A stretch of 64,000 nucleotides of DNA, taken from Clostridiales bacterium (GTDB taxonomy: Bacteria; Bacillota; Clostridia; Oscillospirales; Oscillospiraceae). This document shows positions 50,522 to 60,720 of the stretch, in pieces (position 1 is the first letter of the stretch; each line of letters opens with the position of its first letter). Below the pieces are notes generated by a model. It did not search any database. It saw only the letters and a program-made list of their open reading frames with translations, and was not told where the DNA came from. The stretch lies in contig JALFVN010000040.1 in the NCBI GenBank assembly GCA_022787565.1, forward strand, positions 62,001 through 126,000, written 5' to 3'. Position numbers and translations under genes: made by a program.

Positions 50522-51283
50522 TTGAACGACTGGTTCACCGTTGAGAGGGCGGAAGAGGATACCTATATCATCAGCGAATACCGGCACTGGGAAAAGACCC
50601 ACTGTTATCTGCTCCTCGGCGCGGATCGCGGTCTGCTGATCGACACGGGCCTTGGCGTCGGCAATATCGGCGAAGCAGTGCGGCACTTGACGGACAAGCC
50701 TGTTGCCGCCGTGGCCACCCATGTACACTGGGACCATATCGGCGGGCACCGGTATTTTCCCGATTTTTATGCCCATCCGGCGGAGCTTCCCTGGCTCACC
50801 GAGGGCTTTCCCCAGCCCCTGCAGGAGATCAGGGACTGCTTTGCCCACGGCTGTATCCTGCCCAAAAGCTTTGACCCGGACAAATATGAAATTTTTCAGG
50901 GCACCCCTACCCGACTGCTCCGGGACGGAGACGTGATCGACCTGGGCGGGCGGGAAATCAGGGTGCTGCACACGCCGGGCCACTCCCCGGGGCATATGTG
51001 CTTCTGGGAGCGTGAGCGGGGCAGCCTCTATACCGGGGATCTGGTGTATAAAAAGACCCTGGCGGCCTATTTTCCCACCACTGATCTGGAGGATTACCTC
51101 CATTCCCTGGAGAAAATCGGAACGCTGCCGGTAAAACGGGTGTTTCCGGGCCATTTTGGTCTGGATGTGGAGCCCGGCATTATTCTGCGCATGCGGGACG
51201 CCTTCCAAACGCTGAAAGCCGAAGGCCGGCTCTGCTACGGCGGCGGAATTATCGACTACGGCGACTGGGCTCTGCGGCTATAA
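50522..51283 (+). CDS. MBL-fold metallo-hydrolase
   Basis: A 253-residue metallo-beta-lactamase-fold hydrolase. THVHWDHIGGH supplies the HxHxDH metal ligands (about 67-77), TPGHSPGHMCFW the third His, YTGDLVYK the bridging Asp and VFPGHFG the last His. The set matches glyoxalase II-like hydrolases. The start is a TTG (50522) with GGAGG seven bases upstream. Co-transcription with the FAH gene is likely. Confidence 0.9.
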   Translation: MNDWFTVERAEEDTYIISEYRHWEKTHCYLLLGADRGLLIDTGLGVGNIGEAVRHLTDKPVAAVATHVHWDHIGGHRYFPDFYAHPAELPWLTEGFPQPLQEIRDCFAHGCILPKSFDPDKYEIFQGTPTRLLRDGDVIDLGGREIRVLHTPGHSPGHMCFWERERGSLYTGDLVYKKTLAAYFPTTDLEDYLHSLEKIGTLPVKRVFPGHFGLDVEPGIILRMRDAFQTLKAEGRLCYGGGIIDYGDWALRL

Positions 51284-51286
51284 GAA

Positions 51287-51335
51287 ATATTCACTGCCTG
51301 TACCGATCAAAGCATGGTACAGGCAGTTGATATAT
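51287..51335. terminator. bidirectional terminator between convergent genes
   Basis: ACTGCCTGTACC (51293-51304) and GGTACAGGCAGT (51316-51327), 12-bp perfect stem in the convergent gap. Confidence 0.8.
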
Positions 51336-51337
51336 GC

Positions 51338-52354
51338 TTACATATCCAGGGCTTGAATCAGGTCCTTTGCGGACAGGGCCAGTTCTCTGGCAAACTCTGC
51401 GTCGGGAGAATTGACGGCCACATGCACGGCGGAGCGGACGGCAGAAGGGGAGATGTGCAGCTCGTATCCCCTGCCGTGGAGGCGGATGCCATCGGCGTAG
51501 TCTGCCCCCATATCCATCATCAGCTCCGCCAGCGTACCCATCAGCCCGGCCCGGTCTTTGCAGGGGCAATCCAGCCCCTCCTCCTCAGCCTCCGGCGCTT
51601 TCACCGGCGCGGCGGGAAGAAAGCCCTGGGGGATGTCCAGCTTCAGCTTGCCCTTCAGCGCGTCCACACAGCATTGATAGTAGGACAGGGGCGTGCCCAC
51701 ATCGCACCAGTAGCCCTCCATGGCAAGACCGGTGAGCTGTTCGCCCCGGCGGAGCAGCTCCGGGAACAGGTCTTTGGCAAAGTCAAAGGGCTGCCCCTCC
51801 GGAACCAGCGCCATGGCCCGGGGGGAGAGCACATAGATCCCGGTGTTTACCAGATCCGTCACCACCCGGGGCCAGTCCGGCTTTTCAATAAAGGCCCGGA
51901 TACGGCCCTCGCTGTCCGTCACGGTCAGACCGTAACTCAGCGGCTCCGGGTGCCTGTACAGGGCTATGGTGACGGCGGGGCGGGCCTCTTCGTGGGTGCG
52001 GATGAGGGAGGAGAGGTCAAAATCGCAGGCGGCGTCGCCGCTGATGACCAGCACATCCTCATTTCCGTAAAAACCGGCGCAGTTTTTCACGCCGCCCGCC
52101 GTGCCCAGAGCCTGCTCCTCCACCCGGTACTGCAAATTGACGCCGAAACGACTCCCGTCGCCGAAGCAGGCGGAGATGTCCTCGTGCCGGTATTTCACCG
52201 CCGCGCAGATCTCCGTGATGCCGTGCTTTTTCAAAAGCAGCAGGATATGCTCCATCATAGGTCTGCCCAGCAGAGGTACCATGGGCTTTGGCAGCTCCCC
52301 GGTTATGCTTTTCAGTCTCCTGCCCTCTCCGCCGGCCATGATCACAGCTTTCAT
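51338..52354 (-). CDS. sugar-phosphate nucleotidyltransferase with phosphohexomutase-like tail
   Basis: A 338-residue protein. Residues 1-230 are a nucleotidyltransferase domain making an NDP-sugar from sugar 1-phosphate: AVIMAGGEGRRL, LPKPMVPLLG, GTAGGV, VISGDAACDFDL, FIEKPDWP, GYWCDVGTPLSYY. After a variable linker rich in Glu/Ala, the last about 65 residues (DYADGIRLHGRGYELHISPS and VHVAVNSPDAEFARELA) look like the C-terminal subdomain of phosphomannomutase. In related clostridial fusions of about 800 residues a hexapeptide domain and three mutase domains lie between; here they are missing without frame loss. GGAGG precedes the ATG. Confidence 0.8.
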   Translation of the reverse strand: MKAVIMAGGEGRRLKSITGELPKPMVPLLGRPMMEHILLLLKKHGITEICAAVKYRHEDISACFGDGSRFGVNLQYRVEEQALGTAGGVKNCAGFYGNEDVLVISGDAACDFDLSSLIRTHEEARPAVTIALYRHPEPLSYGLTVTDSEGRIRAFIEKPDWPRVVTDLVNTGIYVLSPRAMALVPEGQPFDFAKDLFPELLRRGEQLTGLAMEGYWCDVGTPLSYYQCCVDALKGKLKLDIPQGFLPAAPVKAPEAEEEGLDCPCKDRAGLMGTLAELMMDMGADYADGIRLHGRGYELHISPSAVRSAVHVAVNSPDAEFARELALSAKDLIQALDM

Positions 52355-52429
52355 CAGCAGCCTCCGTTCATCAAATCAGAAATGGGGTTTACGCTGCTTA
52401 TTATCCGCCGGAGAGCGCAAATTATTTGT

Positions 52430-52457
52430 TGTAAAGGGGAATCAAATTTGCTATAAT
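52430..52457 (+). promoter_or_regulatory. promoter of gdpP
   Basis: A perfect TATAAT (52452-52457) with an extended -10 TG (TGCTATAAT). The -35 is weak (TTGTAA 52430-52435, 16 bases away). Confidence 0.7.
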
Positions 52458-52509
52458 GTAATATCTACTGCTATGACCAATGGAAAAACGGAACGGGAGG
52501 CGCAAAGCA

Positions 52510-54501
52510 GTGAACAAAAACTTGCAGAGACTGGCTGAACCGGGAGTGGGAATGTATGTGTTCTTCCTGGTGGCTTTTGCTGCGGTGAATCTGGTTTTTA
52601 AACTGTATATCGTTGCCGCGGCGGAAGTCGGCGTCATTTTGCTGCTGCTGGTCTACTCCCAGTTCGCCAGGCGCAAAAGGGCAAAGCAGCTGACGGCCTA
52701 CATTGAAGCCGTCACCTACGATACGGAAAACGCAAAGAACAACACGCTGATGAATTTCCCCCTGCCCATCGCGGTGTTCCGGCTGGACGACTCCCGTATC
52801 GTCTGGGGCAACGAGATGTTTTTTGATATGTGCGGCAGTACAGGCACCCGGGTGGATGCACGGATCTCCGATATGGTGCCGGAATTCAGCGGCAAATGGC
52901 TGCTGGAGGGGAAAAACCAGTTCCCGTCCCTGCTGGAAGTGGGCGGCAGAAAATATCAGCTCCACGGCAATATCATCCGCTCTGCCAACAACGACGAGAG
53001 CAGCGCCTTCATGGGTATAACCTACTGGGTGGATGTAACGGATTACGACAATATCCGCCTGGAATACGAGCGGTCAAGGCCGGTGGCGGCGGTGATCGTC
53101 ATTGACAACCTGGATGAGCTGACCAAAAACCAGCCGGACCGGATCAAGAACGACATCCGGGATGCGGTGGAGGACAAGCTGAACCAGTGGTGCGAGGAAA
53201 ACGGCTGCATCATCAAGCGCTATGACCGGGACCGCTACCTGGTCATCTTCGAAAGCCGCTATCTGGAGGGCATGAAGGACCACAAGTTCAAAATTGTTGA
53301 GGACGTGCATCAGGTGGAGAGCCCCAGCGGCATCAACGCCACCATCAGCATCGGCCTGGGCGTGGACGCCGCCAATTTGAGCGAGGCGCTCCAGTTTGCC
53401 AACATGGGCATTGAGCTTGCGCTCTCCCGGGGCGGCGATCAGGCCGTCATCAAAAACCGGCTCAGCTTTGAATTTTATGGCGGCCGGGGTACCGAGGTGG
53501 AAAAACGAACCAAGGTCAAATCCCGCGTTATGGCCAATACCCTGGCCGAGCTGATCCGGGATTCCTCCAGGGTTCTGGTCATGGGCCACCGTTTTGCGGA
53601 TCTGGACAGCGTGGGCAGTGCCGTGGGCGTGTGCTGCCTGGCCAGAAAGTGCGGCGTAAAGGCCAATATTGTGATCGATCTGGACAAGAACGCCTCCCAC
53701 CAGCTGATCGACCGGCTGCGCCGGGAGCCGGAATACAGGGATGCCTTCATCACCTGCGACGACGCCATGCTCATGGCTGACGGCCGCACGCTGCTGGTGG
53801 TGGTTGACACCAACCGGCCCGAGCAGGTGGAGGATCCCAACCTGCTGGAAGCCTGCAACCGTGTGGCGGTGATCGATCACCACCGTGTGGCGGCAACCTA
53901 TATCCACAATGCGGCCCTGGGCTTTATCGAGCCCTATGCCTCCTCCGTCTGCGAGCTGATGACGGAGATCCTGCAGGAGGTGGCGGAGCAGGCCGACATC
54001 CTGCGCTGCGAGGCGGAGGCCATGCTTGCCGGCATCGTGCTGGACACCAAGAGCTTTACCATCCGCACCGGCGAGCGCACCTTTGACGCGGCGGCCTATC
54101 TGCGCCGGGCCGGGGCGGACACCACCGATGTGAAACGGCTTTTGCAGACCGACATGGCCGACACGGTGGCCCGGTATAAAATTTTGCAGAGCGCGGAGCT
54201 TTACCGCAAGGTGGCCATTGCCGCCCCCAAAATGCCTCAGGACCGGGTAGTCGCGGCCCAGGCGGCGGACGAGCTGCTGAATATCTCCGGCGTTGACGCT
54301 TCCGTTGTTGTCGCACCGGACGGGAAGGGAGGCACCTTTGCCTCTGCCCGTTCCATCGGTGAGCTGAATGTGCAGATCATCATGGAAAAGCTGGGCGGCG
54401 GCGGCAACCGCAGCGCGGCGGCGGCCCAATTCCCGGGCTGCGACCTGAGCACGGCCGTGAAGAAGGTCTATGGAGCCATAGACGAATATTTGGACAAATA
54501 A
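52510..54501 (+). CDS. gdpP: c-di-AMP phosphodiesterase GdpP
   Basis: A 663-residue membrane protein that hydrolyses cyclic di-AMP. Two N-terminal membrane segments (about 14-50), a degenerate PAS-like domain (about 80-170), a degenerate GGDEF domain (about 180-310, with GGDQAVIKN in place of the catalytic GGDEF), then the DHH domain with VMGHRFADLDSVG (from about 356) and VIDHHRVAATY (from about 455), and a DHHA1 domain with GGGGNRSAAAAQ. All expected parts are present. GTG 52510 with CGGGAGG upstream is preferred to ATG 52480, which has no ribosome site. It heads gdpP-rplI-dnaB, a common Firmicutes order. Confidence 0.94.
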   Translation: MNKNLQRLAEPGVGMYVFFLVAFAAVNLVFKLYIVAAAEVGVILLLLVYSQFARRKRAKQLTAYIEAVTYDTENAKNNTLMNFPLPIAVFRLDDSRIVWGNEMFFDMCGSTGTRVDARISDMVPEFSGKWLLEGKNQFPSLLEVGGRKYQLHGNIIRSANNDESSAFMGITYWVDVTDYDNIRLEYERSRPVAAVIVIDNLDELTKNQPDRIKNDIRDAVEDKLNQWCEENGCIIKRYDRDRYLVIFESRYLEGMKDHKFKIVEDVHQVESPSGINATISIGLGVDAANLSEALQFANMGIELALSRGGDQAVIKNRLSFEFYGGRGTEVEKRTKVKSRVMANTLAELIRDSSRVLVMGHRFADLDSVGSAVGVCCLARKCGVKANIVIDLDKNASHQLIDRLRREPEYRDAFITCDDAMLMADGRTLLVVVDTNRPEQVEDPNLLEACNRVAVIDHHRVAATYIHNAALGFIEPYASSVCELMTEILQEVAEQADILRCEAEAMLAGIVLDTKSFTIRTGERTFDAAAYLRRAGADTTDVKRLLQTDMADTVARYKILQSAELYRKVAIAAPKMPQDRVVAAQAADELLNISGVDASVVVAPDGKGGTFASARSIGELNVQIIMEKLGGGGNRSAAAAQFPGCDLSTAVKKVYGAIDEYLDK

Positions 54502-54521
54502 GCGAAAGGAGCTTTGGATAA

Positions 54522-54968
54522 ATGAAAGTTATTTTTAATGTTGACGTAAGAGGTCAGGGCAAAAAGGGTGAGATGAAAGAGGTTTCCGACGGCTATGCCC
54601 GCAACTACCTGCTGCCCAGGAAGCTGGCCACCGAGGCCACGGCCGACAATATAAACGCCCTCAAGCTGAAGGAGAAGGCCAAGGCGGCCCAGATGGCAAA
54701 GGAGAAGGCCCAGGCCGAGGAAAACGCCAAAAAGCTCTCCGGCGTCCAGGTCATCATCCGGGCCAAGGCCGGCAGCGGCGGAAAGCTCTTCGGCGCGGTC
54801 ACCTCTCAGGAGATCAGCAAGGCCCTGAAGGAGCAGTTTGACATCGATATCGAGAAGAACAAGATCGTTCAGGCCGACCCCATCAAGACCTTCGGCGCTT
54901 TCACCGTGAAGGCCAAGCTGGGCTATGAGGTCAGCGGGACCATTAATCTGCTGGTAGTCGAAGGATAA
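54522..54968 (+). CDS. rplI: 50S ribosomal protein L9
   Basis: A 148-residue L9 protein, which binds 23S rRNA at the L1-stalk base with an N- and a C-domain joined by a long helix. [30 protein letters not shown] is the usual start (here V-F-N-V-D where many have L-L-E-D-V), followed by a charged central helix rich in [16 protein letters not shown] and a C-terminal domain ending [11 protein letters not shown]. Spacing to gdpP is 20 bases, to dnaB 39; AAAGGAG precedes the ATG. Confidence 0.97.
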   Translation: MKVIFNVDVRGQGKKGEMKEVSDGYARNYLLPRKLATEATADNINALKLKEKAKAAQMAKEKAQAEENAKKLSGVQVIIRAKAGSGGKLFGAVTSQEISKALKEQFDIDIEKNKIVQADPIKTFGAFTVKAKLGYEVSGTINLLVVEG

Positions 54969-55007
54969 TATCGCGCGTCCCGGGCGCGCAGGACAGAGGT
55001 GAGGCAA

Positions 55008-56354
55008 GTGGAGGAGCTGCTGGGCAAAAAGACCCCCTATTCCGCTCCGGCGGAGCAGGCTGTGGTGGGCTCCATGCTCATAGACCCCAGGTGTATCCCT
55101 GAGGTACTGGAAAAGCTGAAAGCGGACGAGTTTTATCTCAAGATCAACCGCGACATATACGAGACCATGTACACCATGTTTGCCTACGGTCAGACCATTG
55201 ACCCGGTAACGGTGCTGGATCAGATGAAGGTCCGGGGCGTGTACGACGACAGCAGCGAGAGCTATGTGGCGGAGGTCATGCGCATCACCCCCACAGCCGC
55301 AAATGTGCTGGAGTATGCCGCCATCGTCCGGGACCGTGCGCTGCTGCGCCGTCTTGGAGAAGCGGCGGACGAGATCAACAACATGGTCTATGAGGGCTCC
55401 GGCGAGGCGGAATCCGTACTGGAGGCGGCGGAGCGGAGAATCTACGCCCTGCGCCAGGACAGAAACGTGGGCGGACTGATGCCCATATCCTCCGTGATGC
55501 AGACCGTGTTCGACCAATTGTCCGAAGCGGCAAATTCCGGCAGCAAGATACCCGGTATCTCTACCGGCCTGCCCGATCTGGACAGGACCATTCTGGGCCT
55601 GAACAAGTCGGAGCTTATCCTCGTCGCGGCACGCCCCGGCATGGGCAAAACCAGTATCGCCCTGAACATGGCCCTGTACGCCGCCATGAACCTGAAAAAG
55701 ACGGTGGCCGTGTTCTCCCTGGAAATGTCCAGAGAGCAGCTGGTCACCCGCCTTTTGTCCAGGGCCGCGCTGGTCCCCTCCCAGAATCTGCTTACCGGCC
55801 AGCTTTCCGAGCAGCAGTGGCGGGATATCGCGGAGGCGGCTCAGTCTCTCAGCGCAACGGATATCCGGATCGACGACAACCCCACTCTGACGGTGTCAGA
55901 CATGAACGCCCAGTGCCGCCGGGTGCCCAACCTGGATCTGGTGGTTATCGACTATCTCCAGCTGATGCAGTCTGCCGGAAGCGGGCACAGCTGGTCCAAC
56001 GAGAGCCGCACCCAGGCGGTCAGCGACATCAGCCGTATGCTGAAGATCATGGCCAAAGAACTGAACGTGCCGGTCATCTGCCTGTCCCAGCTCTCCCGCG
56101 CCAACGAGTCCAGGCAGGATAAGCGCCCGCAGCTGTCCGACCTGCGTGAATCCGGCGCCATCGAGCAGGATGCGGACGTGGTCATAGGACTGTACCGGGA
56201 CGGGTATTATAATAAGGAAAGTGAAAATCCCAATCTGGCGGAAGCCATCATACTGAAAAACCGCAAGGGCCAGACCGGCACCGTGGAGCTGAGCTGGCTG
56301 CCGGAGTATACCTCCTTTGGCTCCTGCGAAAAACGGCGGGAAGATGATTATTGA
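55008..56354 (+). CDS. dnaB: replicative DNA helicase DnaB
   Basis: A 448-residue hexameric replicative helicase (DnaB/DnaC family). The N-terminal helical domain (TPYSAPAEQAVVGSMLID) is followed by the RecA-like motor: Walker A VAARPGMGKTS (about 206-216), ALYAAMNLKKTVAVFSLEMS, Walker B LDLVVIDYLQLM and the arginine-rich LSQLSRANESR with SDLRESGAIEQDADVV. GTG 55008 (AGAGGTGAGG upstream, MEELLGKK) is chosen over GTG 54999. Its last codons overlap tilS by 11 bases. Confidence 0.97.
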   Translation: MEELLGKKTPYSAPAEQAVVGSMLIDPRCIPEVLEKLKADEFYLKINRDIYETMYTMFAYGQTIDPVTVLDQMKVRGVYDDSSESYVAEVMRITPTAANVLEYAAIVRDRALLRRLGEAADEINNMVYEGSGEAESVLEAAERRIYALRQDRNVGGLMPISSVMQTVFDQLSEAANSGSKIPGISTGLPDLDRTILGLNKSELILVAARPGMGKTSIALNMALYAAMNLKKTVAVFSLEMSREQLVTRLLSRAALVPSQNLLTGQLSEQQWRDIAEAAQSLSATDIRIDDNPTLTVSDMNAQCRRVPNLDLVVIDYLQLMQSAGSGHSWSNESRTQAVSDISRMLKIMAKELNVPVICLSQLSRANESRQDKRPQLSDLRESGAIEQDADVVIGLYRDGYYNKESENPNLAEAIILKNRKGQTGTVELSWLPEYTSFGSCEKRREDDY

Positions 56355-57675
56355 TTTCCGGGAAAAACAGGATATGCTGCCCCGGGGGACAAGGCTCTTG
56401 TGCGCCGTGTCCGGCGGGGCCGACTCCATGTGCCTGCTGCACCTGATGAAAAGCCGGGAGGCGGAGCTGGGGATCCAGGTCTATGCCGCCCACTACGAGC
56501 ACGGCCTGCGGGGGGAGGAATCCCTGCGGGACTGTGCCTTTGTGGAAAACTGGTGCCGGGAAAAGGGTATCCTGTGCGTAAGCGGGCACGGCGACGTGAG
56601 GGCCTATGCCAAAGAAACAGGGATGGGAATCGAGGAGGCGGCCAGAGAGCTGCGCTATGCCTTTTTGCAAAAAACGGCGGAGGAGCTGGGCTGCACCCGG
56701 ATCGCCACTGCCCACAACGCGGACGACAACGCGGAAACCCTGCTTCTGAACCTCTGCCGGGGCAGCGGCGCCGCCGGGCTCCGGGGGATCCCACCGGTGA
56801 GAGGAAAGATCATCCGCCCGCTTCTGGGCTGCACCAGGGCGGAGATCGAGAGATATCTGCAGGAAAACCATATCCCCCATGTGGAGGACAGCAGCAACGC
56901 CGGCGATGAATACAGCCGGAACCGGATCCGCCACCGGGTGACACCGGCGCTGCGGGAGATCAACCCCGCATTTTCATCGGCAGCCCTGCGGACGGCGGAG
57001 CTGATGCGCCGGGATGAAGACTGCCTCGGCGCTATGGCAGAGGAGTTTATCAAGGAGAATTTCGACGGCGTGAGCCTGTCCCTTGAAAAGCTGAGAGCCC
57101 TGCATCCGGCGGTGGCCGGGCGGGTGTTCCGGCGGCTCTGCTCCGAAAGTCTGAGCATGGAGCAGGTGGACGGACTCATCAAATTGGCGGAGGGTAACGA
57201 GCTTGCCTTTGCCGATCTGCCCGGAATCAGGCTGCGCTTCGAGCAGGGGAGACTGTATTTCGGCGGGGAAGAGCCTGTCCGTCTGCCGGAGAGAGCCATC
57301 GTCCCCGGCACAGTCACCCATATCCCCGAGGCGGGACTGAGGATCAGGGCAAGGATCGAAGATTTTTCCGAAGAAATTAACAGCAAGTTCAAAACTTATC
57401 TCTTCAAATGTGAGAGTATATGTGGTAATATTACATGCGATTCCCGCCGGCCGGGAGACAGAATCAGCCCGGCTGGAAGAAATTGTACCAAGAGCCTCAA
57501 AAGCCTGTTCCTTGAGGCGGGGATGACCCAGCGGGAGAGAGATCTGACGCCGGTCATCCGGGATGAAAAAGGCATTATCGCGGTATACGGCCTGGCCACA
57601 GACCGGCGCTGTGAAGCCGGACCGGGGGATAAAGTGCTCCGGCTGGACATAGAAAAAGAGAAAACAGGGAGATAA
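56344..57675 (+). CDS. tilS: tRNA(Ile)-lysidine synthase
   Basis: A 443-residue enzyme that converts C34 of the CAU-anticodon isoleucine tRNA to lysidine with ATP. N-type ATP-pyrophosphatase loop AVSGGADSM (21-29), AAHYEHGLRG, IATAHNADDNAETLLLNLCRGSGAAGLRGI (key family block), and C-terminal domains ending in a TilS_C-type GDRISPAGRNCTKSLKSLFLEAGM. Start taken as ATG 56344, inside the dnaB end, with weak GGCGGGAAG upstream. Directly followed by hpt, the classical order. Confidence 0.95.
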   Translation: MIIDFREKQDMLPRGTRLLCAVSGGADSMCLLHLMKSREAELGIQVYAAHYEHGLRGEESLRDCAFVENWCREKGILCVSGHGDVRAYAKETGMGIEEAARELRYAFLQKTAEELGCTRIATAHNADDNAETLLLNLCRGSGAAGLRGIPPVRGKIIRPLLGCTRAEIERYLQENHIPHVEDSSNAGDEYSRNRIRHRVTPALREINPAFSSAALRTAELMRRDEDCLGAMAEEFIKENFDGVSLSLEKLRALHPAVAGRVFRRLCSESLSMEQVDGLIKLAEGNELAFADLPGIRLRFEQGRLYFGGEEPVRLPERAIVPGTVTHIPEAGLRIRARIEDFSEEINSKFKTYLFKCESICGNITCDSRRPGDRISPAGRNCTKSLKSLFLEAGMTQRERDLTPVIRDEKGIIAVYGLATDRRCEAGPGDKVLRLDIEKEKTGR

Positions 57676-57682
57676 TACGAAT

Positions 57683-58216
57683 ATGGAGAGAGATATTGAG
57701 CGGGTGCTCATCTCCGCGCAGGAGCTGGAAGAGCATGTGGCGGAGATCGGCGCGCAGATATCCAGAGATTTCGAAGGCAAAGACCCCATTTTTATCGGCG
57801 TGTTGAAGGGCTGCTTTATTTTTATGGCTGACCTGATGCGCCATGTGAGCATTAAATGCTCCATGGACTTTATGGCCGTTTCCTCCTACAGCGGTACCAC
57901 CTCCACCGGCGCCGTAAAGATCAACAAGGACCTGAGCGAGGACATTGAGGGGCGGCATATCATCATCGTGGAGGACATTCTGGACTCCGGCGTCACCCTG
58001 AACTATCTGAAAAATTTCCTGATGGTGAGAAATCCGGCCTCCATCAGTATTGCCACCCTTATGGATAAACCTGCCCGCCGCAAAGCGGACGTTTACGCTG
58101 ACTACTCCTGCTTTGAGATCCCCGACGCCTTTGTGGTGGGCTACGGACTGGATTATAACGAGAGATACCGCAACCTGCCCTATATCGGCGTATTGAAGAG
58201 CGAAATATATTCATGA
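57683..58216 (+). CDS. hpt: hypoxanthine phosphoribosyltransferase
   Basis: A 177-residue purine salvage enzyme joining hypoxanthine or guanine to PRPP. The PRPP-binding motif IIIVEDILDSGVTL (about 93-106) is canonical. Also seen: GVLKGCFIFMADLMRH, DFMAVSSYSG and DAFVVGYGLDYNERYRNLPYIGVL at the C-terminus. It follows tilS by seven bases, and ftsH starts 33 bases later. Confidence 0.96.
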   Translation: MERDIERVLISAQELEEHVAEIGAQISRDFEGKDPIFIGVLKGCFIFMADLMRHVSIKCSMDFMAVSSYSGTTSTGAVKINKDLSEDIEGRHIIIVEDILDSGVTLNYLKNFLMVRNPASISIATLMDKPARRKADVYADYSCFEIPDAFVVGYGLDYNERYRNLPYIGVLKSEIYS

Positions 58217-58249
58217 GCGAAAAGCCCATGAAAAGGATGTGACTGTTTT

Positions 58250-60283
58250 TTGAAACCCAACCGCAACAGAACCCGTGACCTCGGCTTTTATGTTCTGCTC
58301 ATCGTGCTTTTGATCGCAACGATCTTCACCATGACCAGGGGAAACAAGGAAGAGCCTATGGTATATTCCGACCTTGTGGACCTGTTTAAGGAGGAGAAGG
58401 TCAAGTCCTTCGTCACCGAGGGAACGGATATTATCCTTGAACTGCGAACGGGGGAGACTGACCCGGCCACAGGGAAAGAGCTGACCCAGGAAAAGACCTA
58501 CAGCATGTACAGCTTTTCCGTGTTTTACGAGGATTTCCACGAGCTGATCCAACAGCAGTATGAAGCCGGGATCATCGAGGACTATGATTATACCGAGGGC
58601 TTCACCGTTCCCTGGTGGGCCGGATTCCTGCCTTATCTGCTGCTCATCGGCGCGGCCATGTGGCTGTGGTATATGATGATGAAGCAGAGCGGCGGCGCTG
58701 GCGGCGGCGTAGCCAAGTTCAGCAAGGCCCGTACCCGTCTGGGCAGCGAGGAGAAGAACAAAAAGACCTTCAACGATGTTGCCGGCTGCGAGGAAGAAAA
58801 GGAAGAGCTGGCGGAGATCGTGGACTTTTTGAAGGATCCCAAGGCCTATACCGCCATGGGCGCCCGCATCCCCAAGGGCGTGCTGCTGGTTGGCCCTCCG
58901 GGCACCGGCAAGACCCTGTTGGCAAAGGCTGTTGCGGGAGAGGCAAACGTCCAGTTTCTGTCTATCTCCGGCTCCGACTTTGTGGAGCTCTATGTGGGCG
59001 TGGGCGCAGGCCGTGTCCGCGACCTGTTTGATCAGGCCAAAAAGGTGGCTCCCGCCATCATCTTCATCGACGAGATCGACGCTGTTGGCCGCCAGAGAGG
59101 CAGCGGCCTGGGCGGCGGACATGACGAGCGCGAGCAGACTCTGAACCAGCTGCTTGTGGAGATGGACGGCTTCGGAAGCAACGAGGGCGTCATCGTCATG
59201 GCGGCCACCAACCGTGCCGACATTCTGGACAACGCCCTGCTCCGTCCCGGCCGTTTCGACCGGCAGGTATATGTTGGCCTGCCCGATATCCGGGGCCGCG
59301 AGGCCATTCTGAAGATCCATTCCCGCGACAAGCATCTGGCTGAGGACGTGGATCTGAACAGCATCGCCAAGGGTACCCCCGGCTTTGCCGGCGCGGATCT
59401 GGAAAACCTGATGAACGAGGCGGCTCTGCTGGCCGTGCGCCGCAAGCACCGCTTCATCACCATGGAGGATATCGACGAGGCCATTCTCAAGGTCCAGATG
59501 GGCCCGGAGAAGAAGAGCCGCAAGATGAGCGAGAAGGCCCGCCGCCTTACCGCCTATCACGAGGCGGGACACGCGGTCTGCGGCCGGTATCTGGAGCATG
59601 TGGACCCGGTACACTATATCACTATCATCCCCCGGGGCGCCGCAGGCGGCTTCACCCTGTTCAGACCCCAGGAGGATCTGGAAAACTTCAAGTCCAGGTC
59701 GGAAATGTTTGAAAGCATTGTTATGGCTCTGGGCGGCAGAATGGCCGAAAAGCTGTTTCTGGACGATATCTCCACCGGCGCCTCCGGGGACATCCAGCAG
59801 GCCAGCTCCATTGCCCGGGATATGGTCATGCGCTACGGCATGAGCGACCGCCTTGGCCCCATCCTCTACGACAGCTCAGACCACAGCATCTTCATCGGCC
59901 GGGACTTCGGCACCACCAAGAGCTATTCCGAGGAGACCGCCGGCGTGATCGACGAGGAAGTGAAGAGCATTTTCGACAGCGCTTCTGCCCTGTGCGAGAA
60001 GATCCTCACCGAGCACCGAGACCAGCTCATTGCCATCGCGGAGTACCTGCTCCGGAACGAGACCATGGAGGCGGAGGAGTTCAACTACTTCTTCGAACAC
60101 GGCGAGTTTATGCCCATCTCCCCCAAGGCTGCCCGCCAGGCCGCCAACGACAGCACCATTGAGCGCCCCGCCCGCAAGATCTCCATGACCGACGGCTACG
60201 CCGAGGAGAGCAAAGCGCAGGCCGAAGCGCCGAAGGAAGAAAAGGGCGAAGAGCCGGAAAATAAAGATGAGAATAAAGACTGA
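58250..60283 (+). CDS. ftsH: ATP-dependent zinc metalloprotease FtsH
   Basis: A 677-residue membrane protease degrading misfolded membrane and regulatory proteins. TM1 about 11-28, extracytoplasmic region, TM2 about 122-143, AAA domain with Walker A GPPGTGKT (215-222), Walker B IIFIDEID, second region of homology around [19 protein letters not shown], and the zinc site HEAGH (438-442). The end is a charged Glu/Lys tail (from about 640). The start is a TTG at 58250 with AAAGGATG ten bases upstream; no ATG fits. Last gene of the tilS-hpt-ftsH run. Confidence 0.97.
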   Translation: MKPNRNRTRDLGFYVLLIVLLIATIFTMTRGNKEEPMVYSDLVDLFKEEKVKSFVTEGTDIILELRTGETDPATGKELTQEKTYSMYSFSVFYEDFHELIQQQYEAGIIEDYDYTEGFTVPWWAGFLPYLLLIGAAMWLWYMMMKQSGGAGGGVAKFSKARTRLGSEEKNKKTFNDVAGCEEEKEELAEIVDFLKDPKAYTAMGARIPKGVLLVGPPGTGKTLLAKAVAGEANVQFLSISGSDFVELYVGVGAGRVRDLFDQAKKVAPAIIFIDEIDAVGRQRGSGLGGGHDEREQTLNQLLVEMDGFGSNEGVIVMAATNRADILDNALLRPGRFDRQVYVGLPDIRGREAILKIHSRDKHLAEDVDLNSIAKGTPGFAGADLENLMNEAALLAVRRKHRFITMEDIDEAILKVQMGPEKKSRKMSEKARRLTAYHEAGHAVCGRYLEHVDPVHYITIIPRGAAGGFTLFRPQEDLENFKSRSEMFESIVMALGGRMAEKLFLDDISTGASGDIQQASSIARDMVMRYGMSDRLGPILYDSSDHSIFIGRDFGTTKSYSEETAGVIDEEVKSIFDSASALCEKILTEHRDQLIAIAEYLLRNETMEAEEFNYFFEHGEFMPISPKAARQAANDSTIERPARKISMTDGYAEESKAQAEAPKEEKGEEPENKDENKD

Positions 60284-60383
60284 AGACAAAACACAGGGCG
60301 ACTGCAAGACAGCCGCCCTGTCTGCCGCAATTCTGTCTCGCTAAAATTCCGAAGCGGTTTATTCAGCAGTCATTATAATAAAT

Positions 60384-60429
60384 GTTGGGGTGGACACTCA
60401 TAAAGAGTGATCCACACCCAACGTTTTTT
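60384..60429 (+). terminator. intrinsic terminator downstream of ftsH
   Basis: GTTGGGGTGGACACTC (60384-60399) pairs with GAGTGATCCACACCCAAC (60405-60422), then six T residues. A smaller GGGCG/CGCCC hairpin lies at 60297-60319. Confidence 0.85.
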
Positions 60430-60664
60430 ATCTAAAAAAGTAGAGCATGCCATGCGCTATGGCCGTTTTCGTTTCAATAGTGCCGCATGTTCCTGCGCAA
60501 TGGCGGCAAGCTCGGTCATGTAATCCATTTCGCTCTCCTCGCGATACCAACGCAAAGAAATTATAGATAATTTCGTTATCAAAGTCAACGAAGCAAGAGA
60601 ACTTTTTACACGGAATGGAATCCATCGCGATATCATAGCCTCGACTTACAGTTGTAGTTGCCAT
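60430..60664 (-). pseudogene. small decayed gene, frameshifted
   Basis: On the minus strand a frame begins MATTTVSRGYDIAMDSIP and runs to NEIIYNF. The sensible continuation then moves to the next frame: LRWYREESEMDYMTELAAIAQEHAALLKRKRP and a stop. The second part has regular helical composition; in the first frame the rest is cysteine- and histidine-rich and unlike a folded protein. No good ribosome site. I read it as a small gene with a frameshift near 60560, family unknown. It could also be two unrelated chance frames. Confidence 0.35.
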
Positions 60665-60720
60665 AATATGCAGAAAAAATAATTTTATCAGTTATAACTT
60701 ATAAAATTGTGATTTGAATG

